A DNA stretch of 22,800 nucleotides from Candidatus Magasanikbacteria bacterium RIFCSPLOWO2_02_FULL_44_11 (GTDB lineage Bacteria > Patescibacteriota > Patescibacteriia > Magasanikbacterales > GWA2-37-8): positions 12,095 through 34,894 of the forward strand of contig MFQK01000001.1 in assembly GCA_001783035.1 (NCBI GenBank), given 5' to 3'. Both the position numbers and the translations under genes were made by a program. The first letter of the stretch is position 1; each line of letters opens with the position of its first letter. The notes under the pieces were generated by a model. It was given only the letters and a program-made list of their open reading frames with translations. It was not told the origin of the DNA and made no database searches. Of the stretch, positions 6,282-14,126 are shown piece by piece.

Positions 6282-7112
6282 ATGCTCGCCGACATATCGG
6301 AAATTATCTCACAAAGTTTCAAGTTATACCGCGGCAATCTTGCCACTATGTTATTATATGGGTTATTGTTTTTGCTGTTAACACCAATGTACTACATTCT
6401 TTTTTTTATAGTCGCCCTGGTATATGGAATTTTACTTTTTTCGGTCGAGTCAACTTGGTTATACCTGCTCATTACAATCGTCTTAGTTTTAGGAAGCTTT
6501 ATCCTAGCTATGGCAGTGCAAAATGCGGTCACTATATCTTTTTTTCGAAGGGTCCAGAACTTTTTGGGCAAAACGCCATCACATACTCTGCCGGTAAAGT
6601 CGCTAATTTTCCCGGGAATTTTATTAAACATTTTGGTGGGGTCGGTTATGTTTGGCGGTCCTTTGCTATTGATCATTCTTGGTTTCCTTTTTGACCGTTG
6701 GTTGGTTATGTTTGGCGGTGCTTTGCTATTGATCATTCCCAGTATCATTTTTGTCGTTTGGTTTTGTTTTGCAATGCAAGAATTGATTTACGAAAATAAA
6801 CGTGGTGTTAAAGCCCTTAGTTCCAGCAAGGATCTTGTCGCGGGCAGATGGTGGACAATTTTTGTCAGGCTGATCGCGCCGCCAATTGTATTTGCCGTTG
6901 CTTTTATGGCCGTTTATATGGTCATGGGACTTCTTTTTGGCCTCATTCCATCAGATATGGCACGTCTTATCCTGATTGTGTTGGCCAATATCGCCTTAAG
7001 TATTGTCTTCGTTCCTTTATTGGCCATACCGCCGATAGTCTTGTATTTTAGCGCCCGCGAAAACCCAACGGTTACAGCTCCAACCGCGGCAACCTCCGGA
7101 AATCTTGTTTAA
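6282..7112 (+). CDS. Polytopic membrane protein, unknown
   Basis: A 276-residue integral membrane protein with about six hydrophobic segments: roughly 19-52, 58-82, 105-135, 138-165, 195-223 and 228-257. The N-terminus (MLADISEIISQSFKLYRGN) and the general layout resemble the broad group of YesL/DUF975-like or glycerophosphodiesterase-membrane-domain proteins of unknown function, but I cannot assign a family. Residues 122-141 (VMFGGPLLLIILGFLFDRWL) and 142-161 (VMFGGALLLIIPSIIFVVWF) are copies made by a 60-bp tandem duplication, which has added about one helix length. It has its own promoter and a terminator, so it is monocistronic. The Thr/Pro/Ala-rich tail is probably outside the membrane. 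Confidence 0.75.
   Translation: MLADISEIISQSFKLYRGNLATMLLYGLLFLLLTPMYYILFFIVALVYGILLFSVESTWLYLLITIVLVLGSFILAMAVQNAVTISFFRRVQNFLGKTPSHTLPVKSLIFPGILLNILVGSVMFGGPLLLIILGFLFDRWLVMFGGALLLIIPSIIFVVWFCFAMQELIYENKRGVKALSSSKDLVAGRWWTIFVRLIAPPIVFAVAFMAVYMVMGLLFGLIPSDMARLILIVLANIALSIVFVPLLAIPPIVLYFSARENPTVTAPTAATSGNLV
6644..6763 (+). repeat. 60-bp tandem duplication inside the membrane-protein gene
   Basis: Bases 6644-6678 and 6704-6738 are identical over 35 bp except for one position (C6660 versus G6720), and the remainder of the 60-bp units (6679-6703 versus 6739-6763) matches at about two thirds of positions. The period of exactly 60 bp keeps the frame and adds 20 residues, about the length of one transmembrane helix. 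Confidence 0.85.
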
Positions 7113-7127
7113 ATTCTTCATAATATC

Positions 7128-7148
7128 AGCCCGCTTTCGGCGGGTTTT
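7128..7148 (+). terminator. Intrinsic terminator after the membrane-protein gene
   Basis: CCCGC (7130-7134) pairs with GCGGG (7140-7144) around loop TTTCG, with AG/TT extending the base, followed by TTTT. It lies 16 bp after the stop codon. Confidence 0.85.
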
Positions 7149-7167
7149 ATTATTGCCAAAAATTAGT

Positions 7168-7173
7168 TATAAT
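7168..7173 (+). promoter_or_regulatory. Probable -10 box of gatB
   Basis: A perfect TATAAT lies 33 bp before the gatB ATG. The hexamer 17 bp upstream (TTTTAT, 7145-7150) is a weak -35 and lies in the T-tract of the preceding terminator. The predicted leader is about 25 nt. Confidence 0.5.
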
Positions 7174-7205
7174 GCTAACCTAGCTGCAATTGAACTAACT
7201 GTTTT

Positions 7206-8777
7206 ATGTCAAAATTTATTACGATTATTGGCCTCGAGGTCCACGTGGAAATCAAAACAAAATCGAAAATGTTTTGTGCCTGTAAAAACGACCCGTTTAT
7301 CGATACTCCGAATGTCCATATCTGTGAAGTGTGCCTGGCTCACCCGGGCACGCTACCGGTTCCGAACCACTCGGCGATTGACGCGACCGTGAAAATTTCT
7401 AAAGCTCTCGGGTGCGAAATTGCCAAACTTTCTAAATTCGATCGGAAGCATTATTTTTATCCCGATCTGCCAAAAGGGTACCAGATTTCCCAATATGATC
7501 AGCCGATTGGTGAACATGGAAAAGTTGACTTGAGTTTTACGCAAGAAAAAAATCACCGCACTACTGCCACAATTGGCGTGCGCCGAGTCCACTTGGAAGA
7601 AGATACCGCCAAGTCATCGCATGGGGTGGGTGGTAACACGCTTATTGATTTTAATCGGGCCGGTGTGCCACTCGTAGAAATCGTTTCTGATCCCGATGTC
7701 CAAAGCGCCGCCGAGGCCAAAGCCTACTGCCAGGAATTACAAATGGTCTTTCGTTATCTCGGGGTCAGTGATGCCGATATGGAAAAAGGACAAATGCGCT
7801 GTGAAGCTAATATTTCTTTACAAGATGAATCTGGTTTTGAATATGTAGATGGAGAAATCAGGGCGCTGCCGGGGAAACAGTTGAATGCCAAGGTAGAAGT
7901 TAAAAATATTAATTCGTTTCGTGCGGTTGAGAAGGCGATCGACTACGAAATTGCTCGCCAGACCGCCATGATAGAAAAAGGCGAGAGTTGGAAACAGGAA
8001 ACCCGCGGCTGGGATGATGCGAAACAGGCGACCACTCACCAGCGCTACAAAGAGACTGCGGCGGATTATCGCTATTTCCCCGAACCGGATATTCCACCCT
8101 TTGAACCTTTGAAGCTTGCGCCTAACGTCGCCATCACCGAGATGCCGGGTGCTAAAAGAAATCGCTTTGCATCGGAATACGGTTTTTCATTGGCCGACGC
8201 CTATCTCCTGACTACCGATAAAAAATGGGCCGACTACAGCGAAAAAGTCATGAGTGAACTGGAGGAGTGGTTGAACAGCCTGCCGGAAACTGAAATGTGC
8301 GCGAAAACAGGTTTAAAGGATAAAAATGAAGCCGTTTGCAAAACGCGCGCCGATTTGGCGCGCCTGGCCGGAGGGTGGCTGACCAGCAAACTCATGGGGA
8401 TGCTCAATGAACGCGGCCAAAATATCGTCCAATTAGCTGTTAAGCCGGAAAACTTTGCGGAGTTGATCTCCTTGATTTACGCCAACCGCGTTAATTCCAC
8501 AAACGCGCAAAAGATTTTGATCGACATGCTTGATTCAGGAGTCGATAAAGACCCCAGCCACATTATGGAAGACAAAGGTTATGGACAGATCAGTGATGTA
8601 AACAAACTTGGAAAAATTATTGATGTGGTCGTGACTGACTATCCGCGACAGGTTGCCCAATTCAAGGCTGGTAAAGAGCCACTCATCAAATTTTTGATTG
8701 GTATGGCGATGAAGGCTACCGAGGGCAGTGCCGATCCGGTCATTGTCGAAAAAATTCTTCGAGAAAAGATGAAATAA
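7206..8777 (+). CDS. gatB: Aspartyl/glutamyl-tRNA amidotransferase subunit B
   Basis: GatB of the GatCAB complex, 523 residues. It phosphorylates misacylated Glu-tRNA(Gln) or Asp-tRNA(Asn) and transfers ammonia to it, making Gln-tRNA or Asn-tRNA. The N-terminus IIGLEVHVEIKTKSKMFC is diagnostic. Four cysteines (C24, C26, C40, C43) form the usual zinc site. The kinase-like core is well conserved (FYPDLPKGYQISQYD; HLEEDTAKSSH; DFNRAGVPLVEIVSDPD; EVKNINSFRAVEKAIDYE; DYRYFPEPDIPP), and a helical plus YqeY-like tail (about 370-523) recognises tRNA. Neither gatA nor gatC lies in the window. It has its own -10 box upstream and ends at the complex inverted repeat at 8848. Confidence 0.98.
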   Translation: MSKFITIIGLEVHVEIKTKSKMFCACKNDPFIDTPNVHICEVCLAHPGTLPVPNHSAIDATVKISKALGCEIAKLSKFDRKHYFYPDLPKGYQISQYDQPIGEHGKVDLSFTQEKNHRTTATIGVRRVHLEEDTAKSSHGVGGNTLIDFNRAGVPLVEIVSDPDVQSAAEAKAYCQELQMVFRYLGVSDADMEKGQMRCEANISLQDESGFEYVDGEIRALPGKQLNAKVEVKNINSFRAVEKAIDYEIARQTAMIEKGESWKQETRGWDDAKQATTHQRYKETAADYRYFPEPDIPPFEPLKLAPNVAITEMPGAKRNRFASEYGFSLADAYLLTTDKKWADYSEKVMSELEEWLNSLPETEMCAKTGLKDKNEAVCKTRADLARLAGGWLTSKLMGMLNERGQNIVQLAVKPENFAELISLIYANRVNSTNAQKILIDMLDSGVDKDPSHIMEDKGYGQISDVNKLGKIIDVVVTDYPRQVAQFKAGKEPLIKFLIGMAMKATEGSADPVIVEKILREKMK

Positions 8778-8847
8778 TTGCCGAACTGGCGGCTATAACC
8801 GTGGCGCCGAAAAGAAGATGCCGATACTAAAGCAAGAGAGTTTGGGA

Positions 8848-8969
8848 AAATAAGGATACACATAGCTTAAAACAACATATCGCAGCCCGCTCGCGCGGGC
8901 GAGATCGAAGCAAAAACCGCCCAAGGGCGGTTTTATGCTGTTTGTTTTAGGCTATGTGTATCCTTATTT
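8848..8969. repeat. Cloverleaf-like inverted repeat between gatB and ruvA
   Basis: The arms 8848-8875 and 8942-8969 are complementary over 28 bp with a single G-T mismatch (8867/8950). The 66 bases between them contain two further hairpins: GCCCGC/GCGGGC with loop TCGC (8885-8900) and the terminator hairpin at 8910-8938. As RNA this gives a long outer stem carrying two inner arms; as DNA it could extrude a cruciform. The right arm overlaps the last codons and stop of ruvA. It is more elaborate than two convergent genes need, so it may be a repeat or MITE-like element that supplies a terminator. Confidence 0.85.
8910..8948. terminator. Bidirectional terminator between convergent gatB and ruvA
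   Basis: GCA and AAAACCGCCC pair with GGGCGGTTTT and TGC (one bulged A at 8935), leaving an AA at the tip. A-rich and T-rich flanks allow it to end transcription in both directions. Its 3' strand and tail reappear as the first 16 bases of the window. Confidence 0.85.
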
Positions 8970-9545
8970 CACAGATCGTAATGCTTCTCTTAAGAGCTGC
9001 TCACTCGTCTTTCCATTCGCATCCAGCTTTTTAACCGCGTCGCGAGCATCGAGAACGGAGTAGCCGAGTGTGACAAGGCCATCGATAACATCGGTCACCG
9101 CGTCGCTCGCCGCCGGCATGGCCATGCCATTATCTTTCATGCCTTTTGCGACTTTGGATTTAAGATCAACAACAATGCGTTCAGCTGTCTTTTTACCGAT
9201 GCCGCTTACTTTTGTTAAATAGTCTACATCACCGCGACCGATGGCCACCGTGATCTCTTCGACGCTACCAAGCGACAATAAATGCAGGGCGGTTTTAGGA
9301 CCAACCCCACTGACCGATAAAAAATTTCTAAACAAAGCTTTCTCGGCACTGCTGGCAAAACCAAACAAATCTAAGGCATCTTCCTTGACCGATAAATAAG
9401 TCGTCAAAATTATCATACTCCCTATCGCGGCCAATCCGAATGCCGCTTGGCTGACCAACACCCGATACCCGACTCCACCGCTCGTCATAAGAGTCAGTTC
9501 GTTGTTATTTTTACCAATAATTTTTCCTTCAAGTAAGGCGATCAT
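8964..9545 (-). CDS. ruvA: Holliday junction DNA helicase subunit RuvA
   Basis: RuvA, 193 residues, the junction-binding subunit that loads the RuvB motor for branch migration. The N-terminal OB fold is complete (MIALLEGKIIGK to DALDLFGFAS). Two helix-hairpin-helix motifs follow (SVSGVGPKT, 77-85; KVSGIGKKT, 112-120). After an Ala/Met-rich linker, domain III (about 147-193, DVIDGLVTLGYSVLDARDAV) is the RuvB-contacting three-helix bundle. It starts 2 bp after the stop of the NIF3-like gene, so it is the second gene of that operon. Its stop codon lies in the arm of the large inverted repeat. Neither ruvB nor ruvC is in the window. Confidence 0.97.
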   Translation of the reverse strand: MIALLEGKIIGKNNNELTLMTSGGVGYRVLVSQAAFGLAAIGSMIILTTYLSVKEDALDLFGFASSAEKALFRNFLSVSGVGPKTALHLLSLGSVEEITVAIGRGDVDYLTKVSGIGKKTAERIVVDLKSKVAKGMKDNGMAMPAASDAVTDVIDGLVTLGYSVLDARDAVKKLDANGKTSEQLLREALRSVK

Positions 9546-9547
9546 AC

Positions 9548-10531
9548 TTATTTTTTCTTGCTTACTAGCCGATTCCGGCTAACCCGGATCAGACCGCCGC
9601 AAGGGATAATTTCAATACCGGATTTTTCGAGTTCATCGAGCCACAGATTCATCCCCAGGGAGTCCGATGCCATATGGCCGCTGACAATCACGTTCAAACT
9701 GCTCTCGGTGGCTTTATTCATAGCGTCGTCTTTCATGTGCATCGTGATGACGGTGCTGATGCCATAGTTCGACAACGGCTGATAGACTTTGCTGGAAGGG
9801 TTTGTCCCCCCGGTCATCTCGACAATAAACTTTCCGGTGCGATGATGCCCGCTGCCGGAAATTATTTTCGGGCCGGCGCCATTTTTCTTTGCTTGCTGGT
9901 ACTCGGGCAGCTCAAGCAGCGCTTCAATGATATCTTTTATGAATTCCGGTTTCTTTTTCTTTAAGTGTCCGCTGATGAAACTATCGACCATGTTATCCGT
10001 AATGGTGTGAGCGCTCAGGAAATTTATGTGAAGAAGTTTTGCGATATCGACTACCTGAAAATGATTGGCCGGATGGGTGCCGCGTCCGATTTCACGCATG
10101 CGGTCTTCGAACATCTTCTCGGCGAGATGGACCGGCACACCAATGCGCTCATAAACATCTACAACCATGTCCATCACGTCCTGCAAATTCGCCAAGGCTT
10201 TTCCGGTCGGATGGTGGGAAATGACCAAATCAACCGGCGTTCCGCGCTCGTTGAGCTGGCTCGCCAATAAAATATCCGCCGCGGATATGTCAATGCCGGC
10301 CAAAATACGTTTGACTTTTGTTTTACCGTCATCAACATGGACAGCACTATCGGGGTAAGGGTTGGTCAGACGGTCGGTATCAAAATATTTTCTTTCATTT
10401 TCGCCCAATTCATCGTATTGTTTTTTCACTCGGGTAAGATGTTTTTTCACCCCCGAAATTCCCCGCGGATCGTTTTCTATGCCTCGTTTAACTCCCAGGT
10501 CAAAGATCTGTTGTACCGTCATCATAGCCAT
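9548..10531 (-). CDS. NIF3-like metal-binding protein
   Basis: A 327-residue member of the NIF3/YbgI (GTP cyclohydrolase I type 2-like) family. These proteins bind two metal ions; their function is poorly defined. Visible signatures are the first strand and metal site DLVISHHPTGKAL (His106, His107) and the C-terminal site VSGHMASDSLGMN around residue 285. The N-terminal about 65 residues (QQIFDLGVKRGIENDPRG) are longer than in minimal NIF3 proteins, as in the NGG1p-interacting-factor-3-like group. The start has three possible Met codons (MAMM); the first is taken because it is preceded by T. A good promoter lies about 30-55 bp upstream, divergent from that of the ATP-grasp operon, and ruvA follows after 2 bp. 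The family is confident; the biochemical role is unknown. Confidence 0.85.
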   Translation of the reverse strand: MAMMTVQQIFDLGVKRGIENDPRGISGVKKHLTRVKKQYDELGENERKYFDTDRLTNPYPDSAVHVDDGKTKVKRILAGIDISAADILLASQLNERGTPVDLVISHHPTGKALANLQDVMDMVVDVYERIGVPVHLAEKMFEDRMREIGRGTHPANHFQVVDIAKLLHINFLSAHTITDNMVDSFISGHLKKKKPEFIKDIIEALLELPEYQQAKKNGAGPKIISGSGHHRTGKFIVEMTGGTNPSSKVYQPLSNYGISTVITMHMKDDAMNKATESSLNVIVSGHMASDSLGMNLWLDELEKSGIEIIPCGGLIRVSRNRLVSKKK

Positions 10532-10558
10532 ACAATTTTATATGATTAGTTTAGCTGT

Positions 10559-10587
10559 ATAGTAGTGAAATAAGCCCCATCTGTCAA
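10559..10587 (-). promoter_or_regulatory. Promoter of the NIF3-ruvA operon
   Basis: On the minus strand TTGACA (10587-10582), a 17-bp spacer and TACTAT (10564-10559). The predicted start near 10552 leaves a leader of about 20 nt. It is back-to-back with the promoter at 10610. Confidence 0.7.
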
Positions 10588-10609
10588 ACAAAAATGTCGC
10601 TTTCAGGGG

Positions 10610-10638
10610 TTGACAAAAGCCCTAAAATCTGATATACT
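10610..10638 (+). promoter_or_regulatory. Strong promoter of the ATP-grasp/FemAB operon
   Basis: A perfect TTGACA (10610-10615), a 17-bp spacer and TATACT (10633-10638) preceded by TGA (extended -10): the best promoter in the window. The predicted start is at 10645 plus or minus 1, giving a leader of about 135 nt, much longer than those of most other genes here. Confidence 0.9.
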
Positions 10639-10646
10639 GTTCAGGT

Positions 10647-10751
10647 GTGAAAATCATTAATTTTAACCGTTTTAGATTCTTCACCACGATACAATTTCCT
10701 GTGCCGGTCGGTATCGGTTTTTTAGCTAACTTACCCCACTTTAGTCCCTAA
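10647..10751 (+). CDS. Possible 34-codon leader peptide ORF (GTG start)
   Basis: A GTG preceded by T lies at the predicted transcription start and opens a 34-codon frame ending in TAA at 10749-10751. The peptide begins MKIINFNRFRFFTTIQF and ends HFSP; seven of 34 residues are Phe and five are Pro. Its stop codon lies exactly where the antiterminator and terminator hairpins overlap, the geometry expected if translation decides between them. It would be essentially leaderless. Against it: the region also folds as RNA (GTGAAAATC 10647-10655 with GATTCTTCAC 10675-10684, and CGATAC 10687-10692 with GTATCG 10711-10716), GTG is a poor leaderless start, and Phe codons are cheap in T-rich DNA. A protein-free attenuator or riboswitch is the alternative. 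Confidence 0.35.
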   Translation: MKIINFNRFRFFTTIQFPVPVGIGFLANLPHFSP

Positions 10752-10779
10752 AGCTATTCCCTAGCTTTTTTGTTTTTTT
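10739..10779 (+). terminator. Attenuator with mutually exclusive hairpins before the ATP-grasp gene
   Basis: The terminator hairpin AAAGCTA (10750-10756)/TAGCTTT (10762-10768), loop TTCCC, is followed by T6-G-T7 ending one base before the ATG at 10780. The overlapping hairpin CTTTAG (10739-10744)/CTAAAG (10748-10753), loop TCC, uses the same bases of the terminator's 5' strand, so both cannot form together. A further upstream TAGCT (10723-10727) could pair with AGCTA (10752-10756). A terminator placed after a strong promoter and before the start codon points to conditional read-through. Confidence 0.75.
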
Positions 10780-13194
10780 ATGGAAAATTCCACTTTAAAC
10801 AAGAAAACGCTGCTACTCGTCAATACCGCCTCGAAAAAGAAGAAATTCATCATCCAGCGCTTAAAGAAGCTCGGCATCAAACTGGTTGTTTTGAATAAAG
10901 AAAAAAATTGGGCCGACCAATATGTTGACCACTGGATTTTCTCCGATACCTACAACCACAATGAATCAATTGCCGCCATCCAAAGCTTCATTAAAACCCA
11001 TCCCAAAGTGAAAATCGATGGGGTAATCACTTTTTGGGAAGACGATGTGCTGCTCACTTCCAAAATAGTGGATCGGTTCGATTTTATCGGCATACCCCTG
11101 GAGGTCGCCAAAAATGTGCGCAATAAGTTTTTGTTCCGCGAGTTTTGTACGACCCACAATATTCGCTCCCCAAAACACAAAATGGTTCGTACCATACGCC
11201 AGCTCAAAAGCGTCACCCGCTATATGTCCTTCCCGTTGGTCATTAAGCCCGCTTATGGAGCGAGCAGCGCCTATGTCGTGAAAGTCACCAACAAAGATGA
11301 GCTTGTTAACACCTATAATTACATAAAGAAAAACATTTCGACCGATTCGGAATCGGCTTTGGCCGATGGTTTGGATATTTTCGTGGAAGAATATATCGAC
11401 GGCGATGAAGTTGACATAGACATCCTGATCCAAAACGGAAAAATTAAATTTTATTCGATCGCCGATAACTTCAATAAAAACCGCGGCGAATTTTTTGTGG
11501 ACAGCGGCCAATCAGTACCTTCCAGCTTACCGGAAAAAGAGCAGACCGAACTGATCGAAATGGCCGAGCAGACGCTGGAAAAATTAAAAATTCAAAATGG
11601 CTGTATCCACTTTGAAGCAAAATCAACCAAACATGGTCCAGTGCCGATCGAAATCAACATGCGTATGGGCGGCGATTACGTTTACTCCTATGTTAAGGGC
11701 GCCTGGAATGTCGATTTGATCGAATGTGCCGCTAAAATAGCCATGGGTGAATATATCACTATAAAAAAACCCGATCGCCCATATAAATTCATCGTGGGCT
11801 GGGATTTGTACCCCGAATCATCCGGTTTGCTGGCCGAATTAAGCCTGTCGGCAGAATTAAAGGGAAAAGATTATCTGGAAGAAATTGATGTTTACAAAGA
11901 AGTTGGCGACTCGGTGCTTTTGCCGCCCGAGGGTTATGAAAGTCTGGGGTGGATTACAGTGTCTGGAGACAATTTACTAAATGCCCAGGACAACATGAAG
12001 GCCGCGCTCGGTTTTATAAAGTACAAAGTGGTCCACTTTAATCAAGAGTCGGCACTTGGTAAAACGGCCAGAAAAAACCGTCTTTCGGCGGCGGTTTTCA
12101 AAAAAGATTTGTTGTTACAGGCGGCTAAAATTGAAAAGGTCCGTCGTATTTCCTTGCATGACCAGCGTCGTCTGCATATTGGCATTGCCGCCAATATCTC
12201 GGGTGACATGGGAAATTATTACGGCGACGACCTCAAAGAGGTGGCTTTCGCCGTCGATCGTGAACTGACCAGGCGAGGTTATCTCACGACAATTTTTGAT
12301 TTTAATAATCTCTCCAAAGTTTTCAATGAGCTGCGCCGCAGCGATGTCGATCTGGTCTTGAATATCGCCGAAGGAATCAACAATACCGATGTCCTCAAAC
12401 CACAGGTGGCGGCAATTTTAGAAATGTTGCATATCCCATACACCGGAACAAACTCATTTAACCTGGCCTTGTGTCGGGACAAGATCAGACTTAAAAAATT
12501 ATTTTCTTTTCACAATATCCCGACACCAAAATGGGATTACGCCTACGACGTTAAGGATGCTATAAAACCGGATCTCCAGTACCCGCTTATTGTTAAGCCG
12601 GCAAACACGGATAATTCCGAAGGTATTACCCATGAATCGGTGGTGACCAACGAGAAACAGTTGCGCAAGCAGCTGAAATATGTGCTCGTGGATATGCAGC
12701 GTCCCGCCCTGGTCGAGGAATATATCCATGGTGATGAATTTGAAGTGCTTATTCTCGGCGACCGTAAAGATGCCATCCAGGTACTCCCTCTCTCTAGAAC
12801 CGTTTTTAAACCGATTCGCGGACAAAAAAAATGGTCCATCTACACTCAAGATGCGAAATGGTCGAAAATTGGTTTAGGGAAAAGATTCACCATTCAACGT
12901 CCGGCCAAAAATATCAGCAAAAAGCTGGAATCGTTGCTGACAGAAATCGCGCTCGATGCTTATAACATTTCGCACTGTAAAGATTACGGCAAAGTGGAGC
13001 TTCGCGTTGATAAGGACGATAACCCATATGTAATCGAAGTCAATCCCAATCCGCCAATCAGCGCGAAATCAGATATGACATTATCGGCTGAAATAATTAA
13101 CATGAATTACGGCGACCTGTTGGAAGAAATTATCCGGTTGTGTGTCAAGCGCTATAACCAGAATAAATCTTTGTATCATCGACTGATTAGTTAA
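10780..13194 (+). CDS. Fused double ATP-grasp ligase (amino-acid ligase-like plus D-Ala-D-Ala ligase-like)
   Basis: An 804-residue fusion of two ATP-grasp enzymes, which form amide bonds through acyl-phosphate intermediates. Module 1 (about 8-460) has a pre-grasp domain, the ATP-binding FPLVIKPAYGASSAYV (about 150-165), VEEYIDGDEVDIDIL (about 204-218) and the metal-binding PIEINMRMGGDYVY (about 289-302), followed by a domain like the C-terminal part of L-amino-acid ligases. Module 2 (about 464-804) has RRLHIGIAANISGDMGNYYG, CRDKIRLKKLF, YPLIVKPANTDNSEGIT, VEEYIHGDEFEVLIL and VIEVNPNPPIS, as in D-Ala-D-Ala ligases. The catalytic Glu/Asn residues of both grasp sites look intact. The product is unknown; a dipeptide or tripeptide, or a modified peptidoglycan precursor, is plausible. 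It is followed after 2 bp by two FemAB-like transferases, preceded by an attenuator, and driven by a strong promoter. It could also be a purely cytoplasmic peptide synthetase. Confidence 0.88.
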   Translation: MENSTLNKKTLLLVNTASKKKKFIIQRLKKLGIKLVVLNKEKNWADQYVDHWIFSDTYNHNESIAAIQSFIKTHPKVKIDGVITFWEDDVLLTSKIVDRFDFIGIPLEVAKNVRNKFLFREFCTTHNIRSPKHKMVRTIRQLKSVTRYMSFPLVIKPAYGASSAYVVKVTNKDELVNTYNYIKKNISTDSESALADGLDIFVEEYIDGDEVDIDILIQNGKIKFYSIADNFNKNRGEFFVDSGQSVPSSLPEKEQTELIEMAEQTLEKLKIQNGCIHFEAKSTKHGPVPIEINMRMGGDYVYSYVKGAWNVDLIECAAKIAMGEYITIKKPDRPYKFIVGWDLYPESSGLLAELSLSAELKGKDYLEEIDVYKEVGDSVLLPPEGYESLGWITVSGDNLLNAQDNMKAALGFIKYKVVHFNQESALGKTARKNRLSAAVFKKDLLLQAAKIEKVRRISLHDQRRLHIGIAANISGDMGNYYGDDLKEVAFAVDRELTRRGYLTTIFDFNNLSKVFNELRRSDVDLVLNIAEGINNTDVLKPQVAAILEMLHIPYTGTNSFNLALCRDKIRLKKLFSFHNIPTPKWDYAYDVKDAIKPDLQYPLIVKPANTDNSEGITHESVVTNEKQLRKQLKYVLVDMQRPALVEEYIHGDEFEVLILGDRKDAIQVLPLSRTVFKPIRGQKKWSIYTQDAKWSKIGLGKRFTIQRPAKNISKKLESLLTEIALDAYNISHCKDYGKVELRVDKDDNPYVIEVNPNPPISAKSDMTLSAEIINMNYGDLLEEIIRLCVKRYNQNKSLYHRLIS

Positions 13195-13196
13195 CT

Positions 13197-14126
13197 ATGA
13201 CTTCATTTCGAATAGAATGTATAAACGATTTAGCGGCTGCCAAAACCTGGTGGGAACGTTTTTCTCCGCGGAAAACACTATACGACATTTGGGAATTTCG
13301 CTATTGCTTTTACAAACCGTTTCAATATGAGTTATTCTTTTACGTTGGCTATGTCGGTAATGAACCAATCGGACTTTTAGCCCTACAATACAATTCTCGC
13401 CATGAATTATTTGAACCTTTTGGCGGCAGCTTCATGTCGAACATTCAGGTTTTTTGCGACGAAAAACATTCGAAATATGTTCCCAACTTTTACGCCGCCA
13501 TTCCGTCTCCGGCCGTGCTCACCGATATTGTTGGCTGTGACCCCTTTACGATGAGTCTGCCTTTTTCAAACTATCGCTATATTCTCGACCTAACAGCAAT
13601 AAAAAGTGGCGAAGAATATTTGGAAAAATGCGTTAATTCCAAATTTCGCAGCAATGTTAAAAGACGCGTAAAATTAATGGAGGAGACCGGAATTCAAGTC
13701 ACCAGAAACAATTTTACCGATATTGATAAGCTAATCGAACTTAATCTTAAAACTTTTCCCGACTCCAGTTTTAATAAGCCGCACCGTCCGGAAATATTTC
13801 GTGATTTGTTACGCCAAAATTTTAACACGGAGCTACTGTCTTTTTCGATAGACGGTAAAGTCGTCGCCGTTTGCCTGGCTTTTGTTTTCAACGGTATTTA
13901 TCTGAACATTAACATGGGTGCGGATAAGTCTGTGTCGCCACACTTGTGGACCTATGTTACGTTTTATAAGCTCCGACATGCGATTGAGCTCGGCTGCCGG
14001 CAATTTGATTCTGGAATGGAAGACTGCTCCTGGAAGGAGCACTGGGGACACGGTAAATTACCAGAATATAAATTTTATAAACCAGCCGTGGTTACTTTAC
14101 CACAGCCCACGACAACTACGGTATGA
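13197..14126 (+). CDS. FemAB/BioF2-like GNAT-fold acyltransferase, first paralogue
   Basis: A 309-residue protein of the FemAB-like branch of the GNAT fold (BioF2-like acetyltransferase, Acetyltransf_6 type). FRSNVKRRVKLMEETGIQV (about 149-167) is the characteristic basic segment of the family (S/R-N-x-R-R-K pattern), followed by IDKLIELNLKTFPDSSFNKP and, in the second half of the fold, LLSFSIDGKVVAVCLAF. The C-terminal part FDSGMEDCSWKEHWG is aromatic and conserved in the next gene. Relatives transfer amino acids from aminoacyl-tRNA, or acyl groups from acyl-CoA, to an amine. No signal peptide or membrane segment. Its TGA stop overlaps the next start (ATGA). The substrate is unknown; operon partners suggest that it extends or caps the ligase product. 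Confidence 0.78.
   Translation: MTSFRIECINDLAAAKTWWERFSPRKTLYDIWEFRYCFYKPFQYELFFYVGYVGNEPIGLLALQYNSRHELFEPFGGSFMSNIQVFCDEKHSKYVPNFYAAIPSPAVLTDIVGCDPFTMSLPFSNYRYILDLTAIKSGEEYLEKCVNSKFRSNVKRRVKLMEETGIQVTRNNFTDIDKLIELNLKTFPDSSFNKPHRPEIFRDLLRQNFNTELLSFSIDGKVVAVCLAFVFNGIYLNINMGADKSVSPHLWTYVTFYKLRHAIELGCRQFDSGMEDCSWKEHWGHGKLPEYKFYKPAVVTLPQPTTTTV

Noticed and set aside
10647-10751. Firm claim of phenylalanine-specific attenuation by analogy with pheL
   Set aside because: Phe richness may simply reflect T-rich DNA, and the downstream genes are not phenylalanine biosynthesis genes, so no ligand is claimed.
5510-14126. Recoding of TGA as Gly or Trp, as in Gracilibacteria or Absconditabacteria
   Set aside because: TGA ends folA and the first acyltransferase at natural ATGA overlaps, and the conserved genes contain no in-frame TGA.
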